From positions 1 to 35,798 of the forward strand of contig NZ_RFFI01000034.1 in the NCBI RefSeq assembly GCF_003696205.1: DNA of 35,798 nucleotides, written 5' to 3'. This document shows, in pieces, positions 8,895 to 16,390 of the stretch. A program made the position numbers and the translations under genes. This stretch comes from Cellulomonas triticagri. Its GTDB lineage: Bacteria; Actinomycetota; Actinomycetes; Actinomycetales; Cellulomonadaceae. The notes below the pieces were generated by a model. It was not told where the DNA came from. It saw only the letters and a program-made list of their open reading frames with translations, and ran no database searches. Position 1 is the first letter of the stretch. Each line of letters begins with the position of its first letter.

Positions 8895-10220
8895 TCAGAG
8901 CGCGGTGTCGGCCGCCTCGCGCGCCGCGACCTGGTCCGCCGCGGCCCGGCGCGGCGACGGCACCCGCGGGTGCACGACCTCCAGGTGCGGACGGGACAGC
9001 ACCCGGTAGCGGACCTGCACCCGCCAGCGCTTCTTCGCCCACAGCGCCGCCGCCGTCGCCACCAGCAGCGCCGAGATCGAGCCGATGCCGATGGACCAGC
9101 GCGGGCCGAACGTCTCGCCGATCCAGCCCACGATCGGCGCGCCCACGGGCGTCGCCCCCAGCATGACGATCAGGTACAGCGACATCACGCGGCCCCGGAC
9201 CGCGGGGTCGGTCGACATCTGGATCGTCGTGTTCGCCGCCGTCAACATCGTCAACGACGCCAGGCCCACCGGGATGCACGCCACCGCGTACGACACGTAC
9301 GTCGGCATCAGCGCCTGCACCCCCGTCGCGACCCCGAACGCGAACGCCGCCCCGATCACCAGCCGCACCCGCGGCCGCTCCCGCCGCGCGGCCAGCAGCG
9401 CCCCGAACACCGAGCCGATCGCCAGCACCGAGCCGAGGACCCCGTACTCCCCCGCGCCCTTGCCGAACTCCGCGCGGGCCATCAGGGCGCTCGTCATCTG
9501 GAAGTTCAGGCCGAACGTCGACACCACGCCGATCACGACCATGATCACCAGGATGTCGCTGCGCCCCCGCACGTAGCGGATGCCCTCCCGGATCTGCCCC
9601 TTCGAGCGCGGGGCCACCGGCATCGGGTGCAGGTCGGAGGTGCGCATCAGCACCAGCGCGAGGATCGTCGCCGCGAACGACACCCCGTTGATCACGAACA
9701 CCCACCCCGAGCCGACCGCCGCGATCAGCAGGCCCGCCAGGCCCGGGCCGATCAGCCGCGCGGCGTTGAACGACATGCTGTTCAGCGCCACCGCGTTCGA
9801 CAGCCGCCCCGCCGGGACGAGCTCCGCCACGAACGTCTGCCGCACCGGCTGGTCCAGCGCCGCCACCGCACCGAGCCCGAGCGCGAACAGGTACACCTGC
9901 CACAGCTGCGCGTGCCCGGACAGCACCAGCGCGCCCAGCCCGAACGCCAGGACGCCCTGCGCACCCTGCGTGAACATCAGCAGCTTGCGGCGGTTCACCC
10001 GGTCCGCGAGCACGCCCGCCCACGCGGACAGCAGCAGCGTCGGCGCGAACTGCAGCGCCGTGGTGATCCCGACCGCGAGACCGGAGTCGTCGGAGAGGTC
10101 GGTCAGCACCAGCCAGTCCTGGGCGACGCGCTGCATCCACGTCCCGACGTTGGCGACGAGCGCCCCCGCGAACCACAGCCGGTAGTTGACGAACCGCAGC
10201 GAGGCGAAGGTCTGGCTCAC
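8895..10220 (-). CDS. MFS transporter (MFS_3-like exporter)
   Basis: A 441-residue major facilitator with about twelve hydrophobic segments and the cytoplasmic loop LADRVNRRKLL (loop 2-3) typical of MFS drug or siderophore exporters of the EntS/MFS_3 type. It opens with FASLRFVNYRLWFAGALV, a common start in this subfamily, and ends with a basic cytoplasmic tail of about 60 residues. The GTG at 10220 is chosen because GTGA overlaps the stop codon of the marR gene and GGGGGAG lies just upstream; the longer reading frame adds 35 Arg/Pro-rich residues. The coupling to a MarR regulator suggests an inducible efflux pump. The substrate cannot be predicted from sequence. Confidence 0.92.
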   Translation of the reverse strand: MSQTFASLRFVNYRLWFAGALVANVGTWMQRVAQDWLVLTDLSDDSGLAVGITTALQFAPTLLLSAWAGVLADRVNRRKLLMFTQGAQGVLAFGLGALVLSGHAQLWQVYLFALGLGAVAALDQPVRQTFVAELVPAGRLSNAVALNSMSFNAARLIGPGLAGLLIAAVGSGWVFVINGVSFAATILALVLMRTSDLHPMPVAPRSKGQIREGIRYVRGRSDILVIMVVIGVVSTFGLNFQMTSALMARAEFGKGAGEYGVLGSVLAIGSVFGALLAARRERPRVRLVIGAAFAFGVATGVQALMPTYVSYAVACIPVGLASLTMLTAANTTIQMSTDPAVRGRVMSLYLIVMLGATPVGAPIVGWIGETFGPRWSIGIGSISALLVATAAALWAKKRWRVQVRYRVLSRPHLEVVHPRVPSPRRAAADQVAAREAADTAL

Positions 10221-10654
10221 CGGCGCTCCCCCTCGCCCGCCGCGATCCGGCGCAGCAGCGCGGCGGCGGCCGCGAGCGTCTCGCGCTCCTGCGCGGTCAG
10301 GGCCCGGAGCCGGTCGGCGAGCCACGCGTCCCGACGGCGGCGGGTCTCCCGGACCTCGGCCTCACCCGCGTCGGTGAGGCTCACCACGACCTGCCGCCCG
10401 TCCGTCGGGTGCGCGGCCTTGGTCGCGAAGCCCAGGTCCACCAGGGCGTTCACCGTCCGGGTCATCGTCGGCGGCTGCACGTGCTCGACGTCCGCGAGCG
10501 CCCCCGGGGTCAGCGGCCCCTCGCGCAGCAGGATCGCGAGCACGTTGAACTGCGGGTCCGGCAGGTCGGCGGCCCCGCGGTGCGACCGGATGCGCCGCGA
10601 CGACTTCGCGAGCGCGACCCGCAGCTCCCCGGCCAGCTCAGAGGACGATCCCAT
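10217..10654 (-). CDS. MarR-family transcriptional regulator
   Basis: A 145-residue winged-helix repressor of MarR type. The recognition region QPPTMTRTVNALVDLGFATK (about 60-79) and the wing with DGRQVVVSLTDAG (about 84-96) are characteristic, and helical dimerisation segments flank them. It is first in a two-gene operon with the MFS exporter, overlapping it by 4 nt (GTGA), the usual layout in which the repressor is released by the pump's substrate. An AAGGA ribosome-binding site precedes the ATG. The leader of about 25 bases repeats the words TTAG and GGTAA, where an autoregulatory operator might lie, but no clean palindrome is evident. Confidence 0.93.
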   Translation of the reverse strand: MGSSSELAGELRVALAKSSRRIRSHRGAADLPDPQFNVLAILLREGPLTPGALADVEHVQPPTMTRTVNALVDLGFATKAAHPTDGRQVVVSLTDAGEAEVRETRRRRDAWLADRLRALTAQERETLAAAAALLRRIAAGEGERR

Positions 10655-10708
10655 GATCCTTACCCTAACTCATTACCCCTGCTAACCACCCGTGCTCACG
10701 ACCCCGCG

Positions 10709-10753
10709 CCCCCTTCGCTCCCCTTCGCCCCTCTTCGCCCTCCCCTCTTCGCC
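10709..10753. repeat. Imperfect CCTTCGC-type repeats
   Basis: The plus strand has four to five imperfect repetitions of CCCCTTCGC/CCCTCTTCGC in about 45 bases, between marR and the first palindromic element. The opposite strand is a run of GGGG-AAG blocks. No coding or structural role is evident. Confidence 0.55.
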
Positions 10754-10812
10754 GAGCGGTCAGCAGGTGCGGGGTCCCACGCCGCGAACCCCGCACCTGG
10801 TGACCACTCGAC
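10753..10812. repeat. Long palindromic element, copy 1
   Basis: The left arm CGAGCGGTCAGCAGGTGCGG continues GGT; the right arm is its reverse complement with two mismatches, ending GGTGACCACTCG. The stem is about 23 bp with a loop of about 13 bases. It closely resembles a second element at 11874-11935. The two flank the DUF559-domain gene. Confidence 0.8.
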
Positions 10813-10860
10813 GGGGGTGCGGGGGTGCGGGGGTGCGGGGGTGCGGGGGGTGCGGGGGCA
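10813..10860. repeat. G-rich 8-bp tandem repeat
   Basis: GGGGGTGC is repeated four times without a break, then once with an extra G, then once partially. A further run of nine G lies at 10875-10883. Four G5 tracts with 3-base spacers fit a G-quadruplex on the plus strand. The array lies directly after palindrome copy 1 and before the DUF559 gene. Confidence 0.85.
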
Positions 10861-10956
10861 CCGAGCCGTCCCCAGGGGGGGGGTGCGGTGCGCACCGTCC
10901 CCAGGTGGCGCCGTCGGCGCACCGCGCATCCGCCGCTGCCGGGAGACGCTCGCCCC

Positions 10957-11910
10957 GTGCCCCGCCCTCCCGCTCCGCTGCCGCCTCCGCTCGCCCGCGC
11001 ACCGTTCGCGGTCGCGACCGGACGGGAGCACGTGCTCACGCCCGCACAGCTGCGCCGGTCATCGCTGCGCGCCCCCACCCGCGGCATCCGTGCGGCCACA
11101 CCCGCGCCCGCGCGGACGGACCTGCACGCGCGCGCCCGGGACCTGCTGCCCGTCCTGCCCGCCGGCGCGGTGTTCTCGCACGCGACGGCGCTGGCCCTGC
11201 TGGGCCTCGACCTCCCCGACGCCTCGCTCGCCGACGGGCTGCTGCACGTGGAGGTCGGACCGGGCACCTCGCGGGTGCGCCGGCCCGGAGTGCGGGCGCA
11301 CCGCCGGTCGAGCACGGAGGTCCGCTCGCTCGTCCTTCCCGGCCCGCTCCCGGTGCTGGTCCCGGAAGCGGCCTGGGCCCGGCTCGGCGCTCTGCTCCCC
11401 CTCGACGACCTCGTGGTCGTCGGCGACCTGCTGACGCGTCGCCGCAACCCGCCGTACACCCTGGCCGGTCTGCGCGACGCGGTGGCCGCACGGGGACGGG
11501 GGCGCGGCATCCGCACCCTGCGGGACGCGCTGGGTCTCGTCCGGCCGCGCACCGACTCACCGATGGAGACCCGGCTGCGGCTGCTGATCGTGCGCGCGGG
11601 CCTGCCCGAGCCGGCGGTCAACGCCCTGGTGCGAGCGCGCGACGGCGAGGTCGTCGCGATGCCGGACCTCAGCTACGCACGCGAGCGCGTCGCGGTGGAG
11701 TACGACGGGGACGTCCACCGCACGGACCGCCGGACGTGGCGCCGCGACATCGCCCGCCGGCAGGCGCTCGAGCACCTCGGCTGGCGCGTCGTCACGTGCA
11801 CCGCGGACGACGTCCTCGCGTCACCGGCCCGCGCGACCACCTGGATCCGCGCCGCACTCGCGCGCCCCACGGCGTCGAGCGGTCAGCAGATGCGGGGTCC
11901 GCAGACGTGA
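10957..11910 (+). CDS. DUF559 / AbiEi-like protein with PD-(D/E)XK-type C-terminus
   Basis: A 317-residue protein of a type common in actinobacteria and often labelled as AbiEi-type (type IV toxin-antitoxin) domain or DUF559 protein. The N-terminal two thirds contain LTPAQLRRSSLRAPTRGIRA (about 27-46), like the helix-turn-helix of AbiEi relatives, and SHATALALLGLDLP (about 74-87). The C-terminal third resembles a Vsr/DUF559 nuclease: METRLRLLI (Glu204), MPDLSY (Asp237), VAVEYDGDVH (Glu248, Asp250), then an Arg-rich helix and LGWRVVTC. The GTG at 10957 follows GGGAG by about 10 nt. No AbiEii toxin partner is present. The stop codon lies within the loop of palindrome copy 2, so the last residues (SSGQQMRGPQT) are encoded by the repeat. 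Activity is inferred from fold resemblance only. Confidence 0.75.
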   Translation: MPRPPAPLPPPLARAPFAVATGREHVLTPAQLRRSSLRAPTRGIRAATPAPARTDLHARARDLLPVLPAGAVFSHATALALLGLDLPDASLADGLLHVEVGPGTSRVRRPGVRAHRRSSTEVRSLVLPGPLPVLVPEAAWARLGALLPLDDLVVVGDLLTRRRNPPYTLAGLRDAVAARGRGRGIRTLRDALGLVRPRTDSPMETRLRLLIVRAGLPEPAVNALVRARDGEVVAMPDLSYARERVAVEYDGDVHRTDRRTWRRDIARRQALEHLGWRVVTCTADDVLASPARATTWIRAALARPTASSGQQMRGPQT

Positions 11911-11935
11911 GACCCGCGTCTGCTGACCACTCGAC
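11874..11935. repeat. Long palindromic element, copy 2
   Basis: GTCGAGCGGTCAGCAG at the left and CTGCTGACCACTCGAC at the right begin a stem of about 24 bp with few mismatches, around a loop that contains the TGA of the DUF559 gene. The outer halves are nearly identical to copy 1. As RNA it would also act as a strong hairpin at the end of that gene. Confidence 0.82.
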
Positions 11936-11998
11936 GCAACCTGCGCGCGGGTGGGCTCGCGGGTGGGTGGGCGCGCGGGAGGGCGCGCGCGGGTGGGG

Positions 11999-13324
11999 TC
12001 ACGGGCGGCCCAGGGCTCGGTAGGTCCAGCCTGCGGAGCGCCAGAGGGCGGGGTCCAGGACGTTGCGGCCGTCGAGGATGCGCCTCTCGCCGACCAGGGG
12101 CGCCAGCGCCTCCGGGTCCAGGGCGCGGTACTCGGACCACTCGGTCGCGAGCAGCACCACGTCCGCGCCCGCGACTGCCTCGGCGACGGTGTCGGCGAAC
12201 GCCAGGCCCGGCCACGTACGGCGGGCGTTCGCGACGGCCTGCGGGTCGGTGACCGTGACCTGCGCGCCCTGCAGCTGCATCTGGCCCGCGACGGACAGCG
12301 CCGGGGAGTCCCGGACGTCGTCGGAGTCGGGCTTGAACGCCGCGCCGAGCACCGCGACGCGGGCGCCCACGATGGAGCCGCCGCAGACCTCGCGGGCCAG
12401 GTCGACCATCCGCACCCGGCGGCGCATGTTGATCGCGTCGACCTCGCGCAGGAACGACAGCGCCTGGTCGACGCCGAGCTCGCCCGCGCGGGCCATGAAC
12501 GCCCGGATGTCCTTGGGCAGGCAGCCGCCGCCGAACCCGAGCCCGGCGTTGAGGAACCGGCGGCCGATGCGCGCGTCGTAGCCGATGGCGTCGGCGAGGC
12601 GGGCGACGTCCCCGCCGGTGGCCTCGCAGAGCTCGGCCATCGCGTTGATGAACGAGATCTTGGTGGCGAGGAACGAGTTCGCGGCGACCTTGACGAGCTG
12701 CGCGGTGGCGTAGTCCGTGACGACCAGCGGGGTCCCCTCGGCGAGCGGGGCGGCGTAGACCTCGTCGAGGACCTCGCGCGCGGTGACGCCGGCGGGGGTG
12801 GCGACGCCCGCGTCGTCGGTCGGAACGCCGTAGACGAGGCGGTCGGGGTGCAGGGTGTCCTGGACGGCGAAGCCCTCACGCAGGAACTCCGGGTTCCACA
12901 CCAACGTGGCGCCGGTCCCCTCGAGGCGCTCGGCCAGGGTCTCCGCGGTACCGACCGGGACGGTGGACTTGCCGACCACCAGGTCGCCGGGCCGCAGGTG
13001 CGGGAGCAGCGCCACGAACGCGCTCTCGACGTGGCTGAGGTCCGCCCGGAACTCGCCGTGCTGCTGCGGGGTGCCGACGCACAGGAAGTGCACGCGCGAG
13101 CCCGCGGCAGCCGCCATGTCGGTGCTGAACGTGAGTCGTCCGGAGTCGCGCGCCCCGGTGAGCAGCTCGGGCAGGCCGGGCTCGTAGAAGGGTGCCGTGC
13201 CGGAGGCCAGCAGGTCGATCTTGGACGGGTCGACGTCGATGCCGATGGCGGTGTGCCCGAGCGTGACCATGCTCGCGGCGTGCACCGCGCCGAGGTAGCC
13301 GCACCCGATGACCGAGACCTGCAT
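11999..13324 (-). CDS. ugd: UDP-glucose 6-dehydrogenase
   Basis: A 441-residue cytosolic enzyme that oxidises UDP-glucose twice with NAD+ to UDP-glucuronic acid, a precursor of acidic glycans. The Rossmann fold begins at residue 2 (VSVIGCGYLGAVHA). The NPEFLREG motif is at about 144-151, Lys212 is in VKVAANSF, and the catalytic Cys268 is in GLGFGGGCLPKD; the C-terminal UDP-binding domain has VAVLGAAFKPDSDDVRDSP. The ATG at 13324 follows AGGAGGAG and is the family start. The same frame stays open far upstream, antisense to nothing real, which is a high-GC artefact. It lies 1.8 kb from the polysaccharide locus and could supply it, although it is not in that operon. Confidence 0.95.
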   Translation of the reverse strand: MQVSVIGCGYLGAVHAASMVTLGHTAIGIDVDPSKIDLLASGTAPFYEPGLPELLTGARDSGRLTFSTDMAAAAGSRVHFLCVGTPQQHGEFRADLSHVESAFVALLPHLRPGDLVVGKSTVPVGTAETLAERLEGTGATLVWNPEFLREGFAVQDTLHPDRLVYGVPTDDAGVATPAGVTAREVLDEVYAAPLAEGTPLVVTDYATAQLVKVAANSFLATKISFINAMAELCEATGGDVARLADAIGYDARIGRRFLNAGLGFGGGCLPKDIRAFMARAGELGVDQALSFLREVDAINMRRRVRMVDLAREVCGGSIVGARVAVLGAAFKPDSDDVRDSPALSVAGQMQLQGAQVTVTDPQAVANARRTWPGLAFADTVAEAVAGADVVLLATEWSEYRALDPEALAPLVGERRILDGRNVLDPALWRSAGWTYRALGRP

Positions 13325-13385
13325 CGCTGCTCCTCCTGAGCGGACCCTGCGTGGAGCCGTCAACCTACCTCGCCCGGGGGACGAC

Positions 13386-13418
13386 GACGCCCACCGGCCG
13401 CGGGGACCGGTGGGCGTC
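13386..13418 (-). terminator. Hairpin terminator after the purine permease gene
   Basis: GACGCCCACCGG (13386-13397) pairs perfectly with CCGGTGGGCGTC (13407-13418) around a 9-base loop, 20 bases beyond the permease stop codon. Confidence 0.7.
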
Positions 13419-13437
13419 GGGGGGTGCGCCGGAGGCG

Positions 13438-14937
13438 TCAGATGTCGAACAGGTCCTTGATCGGCTCCAGCAGGAAGTACACGGCGAACAGCGCCGCGGC
13501 GACCCACATGAGCGGGTGCACGCCGCGGACCTTGCCGAGCGCGAGCTTGATCACGACGAACGCGATGACGCCCGCGCCGATGCCCACGGTGATCGAGTAC
13601 GAGAACGGCATGAGGATGATCGTGAGGAACGCGGGGATCGCGACCTCGAGGTTCTTCCAGTCGATGCCGGTGACCTGCATGAACATGAGGAAGCCGACGA
13701 CGACCAGCGCGGGGGTGGCGGCCTCGAACGGCACCATCTCGACGATCGGCGCGAGGAAGGTCGCGAGCAGGAACGCGATGCCGGTGACGACCGACGCCAG
13801 ACCGGTGCGCGCGCCGTCGCCGACGCCGGCGGCCGACTCCACGTAGGAGGTGTTGGACGACACCGAGCCCGCGCCACCGGCGACGGCGGCGATCGAGTCG
13901 ACGACGAGGATCTGCTTGGTGCGCGGCGGGTTGCCGCCCGCGTCGAGCAGCTTGGCCTCGCCGCCGACGGCGACCATCGTGCCCATCGTGTCGAAGAAGT
14001 CCGCGATGAGGACCGAGAACACCAGCAGCACGACCGCGACGATCCCGATCTTCTCGATCGAGCCGAACAGCGAGAACTGGCCGAGCAGCGAGAAGTCCGG
14101 GGTGGCGACCACGGAGTCCGGCAGGGCGGGGACGTTGAGCTCCCAGCCGCCGGGGTTGACCACGGCGCCGGTCTCGTCGGTCTGGCCGCCGATCTTGCCG
14201 ACGGCCTCGATGACGACCGCGAGCACGGTGGACGTGACGATGGCGATCAGCAGGGCGCCGCGGACCTTGCGGACCATGAGGATCACCGCGAGGAACAGGC
14301 CCACCACGAACACGAGCAGCGGCCAGGAGCCGAGCGACCCGCCGATGCCGAGCTCGACCGGGGTGGCCTGGCTGAACGGGATGCGCACGAACCCGGCGTC
14401 CACCAGGCCGATGAACGCGATGAACAGGCCGATGCCGACGCTGATCGCGACCTTGAGCTCCATGGGCACGGCCCGGAACACGGCCTCCCGGAACCCGGTC
14501 AGCACCAGCACCAGGATGATCAGGCCCTCGAGCACGATGACGCCCATGGCGTCGGCCCAGGTCATGTCCGGCAGCGACGCGATGGAGTACGTCACCACGG
14601 CGTTCAGCCCGAGGCCCGCGGCGAGCGCGAGCGGGAAGTTCGCGACCACGCCCATGAGGATCGACATCACGCCGGCGACGAGCGCGGTGGTCGCGGCGAT
14701 CATCGGGATGTTCGGGGCGTCGCCGCCGCCGAGGAAGCTCCCGGTGCCGTCCTGGACGGTGCCGATGATGAGGGGGTTCAGCACGATGATGTAGCTCATC
14801 GCGAAGAAGGTGACCAGGCCGCCGCGGATCTCGGTGCCGATGGTCGAGCCGCGCTCGCTGATCTTGAAGAACCGGTCGAGCGCGTTCTTCGGCGCGGCGG
14901 GCGCCGGCGCGGGCGCCCCCGTGGAGGTGGTGGACAT
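13438..14937 (-). CDS. NCS2-family purine permease (AzgA/PbuG-like)
   Basis: A 499-residue inner-membrane symporter with about twelve to fourteen hydrophobic segments, likely taking up hypoxanthine, guanine or adenine with protons. AzgA/PbuG subfamily signatures are clear: RGGLVTFFAMSYIIVLNPLI near residue 39, ADFFDTMGTMVAVG in the middle, and SSNTSYVESAAGVGDGARTG, matching the family's T-x-Y-IESA-AGV-x-G-GRTGL. The first 17 residues are a Pro/Ala leader. The ATG at 14937 has no Shine-Dalgarno sequence, so translation may be leaderless or weak. A 25-bp palindrome starts 13 bp upstream and may be an operator. It is divergent from the polysaccharide operon. Confidence 0.92.
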   Translation of the reverse strand: MSTTSTGAPAPAPAAPKNALDRFFKISERGSTIGTEIRGGLVTFFAMSYIIVLNPLIIGTVQDGTGSFLGGGDAPNIPMIAATTALVAGVMSILMGVVANFPLALAAGLGLNAVVTYSIASLPDMTWADAMGVIVLEGLIILVLVLTGFREAVFRAVPMELKVAISVGIGLFIAFIGLVDAGFVRIPFSQATPVELGIGGSLGSWPLLVFVVGLFLAVILMVRKVRGALLIAIVTSTVLAVVIEAVGKIGGQTDETGAVVNPGGWELNVPALPDSVVATPDFSLLGQFSLFGSIEKIGIVAVVLLVFSVLIADFFDTMGTMVAVGGEAKLLDAGGNPPRTKQILVVDSIAAVAGGAGSVSSNTSYVESAAGVGDGARTGLASVVTGIAFLLATFLAPIVEMVPFEAATPALVVVGFLMFMQVTGIDWKNLEVAIPAFLTIILMPFSYSITVGIGAGVIAFVVIKLALGKVRGVHPLMWVAAALFAVYFLLEPIKDLFDI

Positions 14938-14949
14938 GGAGGAAGTGTG

Positions 14950-14974
14950 GCAGACGGGTGATCACCCGGTCTGC
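14950..14974 (-). promoter_or_regulatory. Palindromic operator candidate before the purine permease
   Basis: A perfect 12-bp palindrome GGGTGATCACCC is flanked by GCAGAC and GTCTGC with one extra base on the right side, giving about 25 bp of dyad symmetry. It lies 13-37 bp upstream of the permease ATG and could bind a dimeric regulator. Confidence 0.5.
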
Positions 14975-15083
14975 GCCCGCCGCGGGTCGGTCGCGCACGC
15001 GGCGTCGACGGACCGCACGAAAATCGTGATCGGACTACTAGGTGCTCGACCGTCCCTCGCCAGGCTGCGGCTGGTACCGGCCT

Positions 15084-15111
15084 TTGAGTGCCCTGAGCGG
15101 CCCGGTAGCCT
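15084..15111 (+). promoter_or_regulatory. Candidate promoter of the plus-strand polysaccharide operon
   Basis: TTGAGT (15084-15089), a 16-base spacer and TAGCCT (15106-15111) resemble a housekeeping-sigma promoter of an actinobacterium. Transcription would begin near 15118, about 50 bases before the first start codon. Confidence 0.5.
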
Positions 15112-15166
15112 CGCCGTGGCCCAGCGCGGCCGACCTTCGGACGACCAGAGGCAGGAGTGACGGCGG

Positions 15167-16390
15167 GTGCACATCGTCCTCGTCACCCACCACTACCTCC
15201 CCGAGGTGGGTGCTCCGCAGCGCCGGTGGGCGGCCCTCAGCGCGCGCTTCGTCGCCGCCGGGCACCGCGTCACCGTGCTGACCCCGCCGCCCCACTACCC
15301 CGAGGGACGTGCCGGCGACCTCACGGAGGACCTGCGCGTGCACGCGGTCGCGACGGGCCCTGGCGGGGAGCGGATCCACCGGGTGCGGTTCCGCGAGCAC
15401 GGTTCGGATCTGCGCAGCCGGACCCGTGACCAGGCGGTTGCCGCCGCGCACAGCGTCATCGTCGGCTGGCGACGCCTGCGGGGACCCGACCAGCCCGATG
15501 TCGTCGTCGCCACCGCGCCGGGGATCCCCTCGCTCGGAGCCGGCCACGTGCTCGCACGTGCCCTCGGCGTCCCCCTGGTGGTCGAGATGCGCGACGCCTG
15601 GCCGGACCTCATCGCCCCGAGCGGCATGTGGGGTGACGCCCGACGTCGCGGGTGGAAGCGGTTGGCGACCCGCCTCGCGCACCGCGGCGTCACGGCGATG
15701 CAGCGGCAGGCCGACGCCGTCGTCACGACCACGGCGTCGTTCGCGGACGTCCTGCTGGCGCGCCGCGTCACGAGCGTCGACGTCGTGCGCAACGGCGCCC
15801 CGCTGCACGAGCCCCTGCGGTCCGCCCCGGTGCCGGGGCCCCGGTTCCGGATCCTCTACCTCGGGACGATGGGCCGCAGCCAGGGCCTGACGACGGCACT
15901 GCGGGCGGCAGCCGACCTCGACCGTCGCGGGGTCCCCGCGACGCTGCGCCTCGTCGGTTCCGGGCACGAGGAGCCGTTGCTCCGCGCCGAGGCCCGCGCG
16001 CTGGGGGCTCCGGCGGAGTTCCTCGGTCGCGTCGCCCGCGCGCAGGTCTCCGAGCACTACGACTGGGCCGACACGGTCCTCGTGTCGCTGCGCGCGTGGG
16101 ACCCGTTCGAGTGGACGGTGCCGTCCAAGCTGTACGAGGCGATGGCCGCGGGGCGGCACGTCTCGGCGTCGTTGGCGGGTGAGGCCGCGTACGTGGTGCG
16201 GGAAGCAGGCGCCGGCGACGTCGTCCGGCCGGAGTCGCCGGAGGGGCTGGCCGACCTCTGGGCGGCTCTCGCCGCGGATCGTCGGCGTCTCGACGTGGGT
16301 GACCGCGGACGGCGCTGGGTCGCCGAGCACGCCAACTTCGACCGGCTCGCGGCGCACTACCTCGAGGTCATCGAGGGAGTGGTCGGGTGA
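15167..16390 (+). CDS. Glycosyltransferase family 4 (WbuB/RfaB-like)
   Basis: A 407-residue GT-B glycosyltransferase that would add one sugar from a nucleotide-sugar donor at the cytoplasmic face of the membrane. The N-terminal domain opens with HIVLVTHHYLPEVGAPQRRW, the typical start of the WbuB-like GT4 group, with VVEMRDAWPD near residue 140. The C-terminal domain shows FRILYLGTMGRSQGL and the donor-site segment PFEWTVPSKLYEAMAAGR. There is no membrane segment or signal peptide. The GTG at 15167 follows AGGAG by 9 nt. It is first in a five-gene operon and overlaps the next gene by 4 nt (GTGA). The sugar specificity cannot be read from sequence. Confidence 0.92.
   Translation: MHIVLVTHHYLPEVGAPQRRWAALSARFVAAGHRVTVLTPPPHYPEGRAGDLTEDLRVHAVATGPGGERIHRVRFREHGSDLRSRTRDQAVAAAHSVIVGWRRLRGPDQPDVVVATAPGIPSLGAGHVLARALGVPLVVEMRDAWPDLIAPSGMWGDARRRGWKRLATRLAHRGVTAMQRQADAVVTTTASFADVLLARRVTSVDVVRNGAPLHEPLRSAPVPGPRFRILYLGTMGRSQGLTTALRAAADLDRRGVPATLRLVGSGHEEPLLRAEARALGAPAEFLGRVARAQVSEHYDWADTVLVSLRAWDPFEWTVPSKLYEAMAAGRHVSASLAGEAAYVVREAGAGDVVRPESPEGLADLWAALAADRRRLDVGDRGRRWVAEHANFDRLAAHYLEVIEGVVG

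Noticed and set aside
6983-9166. A 727-residue plus-strand open frame opposite the DUF4012 gene
   Set aside because: Arg/Gly-rich with no hydrophobic or catalytic pattern; the DUF4012 gene on the other strand explains the region.
10813-10860. CRISPR array
   Set aside because: The repeats are 8 bp without spacers, so this is a simple tandem array.
10957-11910. Complete AbiE type IV toxin-antitoxin system
   Set aside because: No nucleotidyltransferase toxin (AbiEii) gene lies on either side; only the single DUF559/AbiEi-like gene is present.
10753-11935. Insertion sequence or composite transposon
   Set aside because: The flanking palindromes resemble inverted ends, but no transposase, DDE motif or target-site duplication is visible.
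13351-14961. A 536-residue plus-strand open frame opposite the purine permease
   Set aside because: Composed almost wholly of Asp, His, Glu, Arg and Gly; a shadow of membrane-protein codons.
11999-14998. A 999-residue open frame on the minus strand covering ugd and the region of the purine permease
   Set aside because: Only the last 441 residues (from the ATG at 13324, with AGGAGG upstream) are protein-like. The rest is Arg/His/Pro-rich and overlaps the permease gene and a terminator hairpin.
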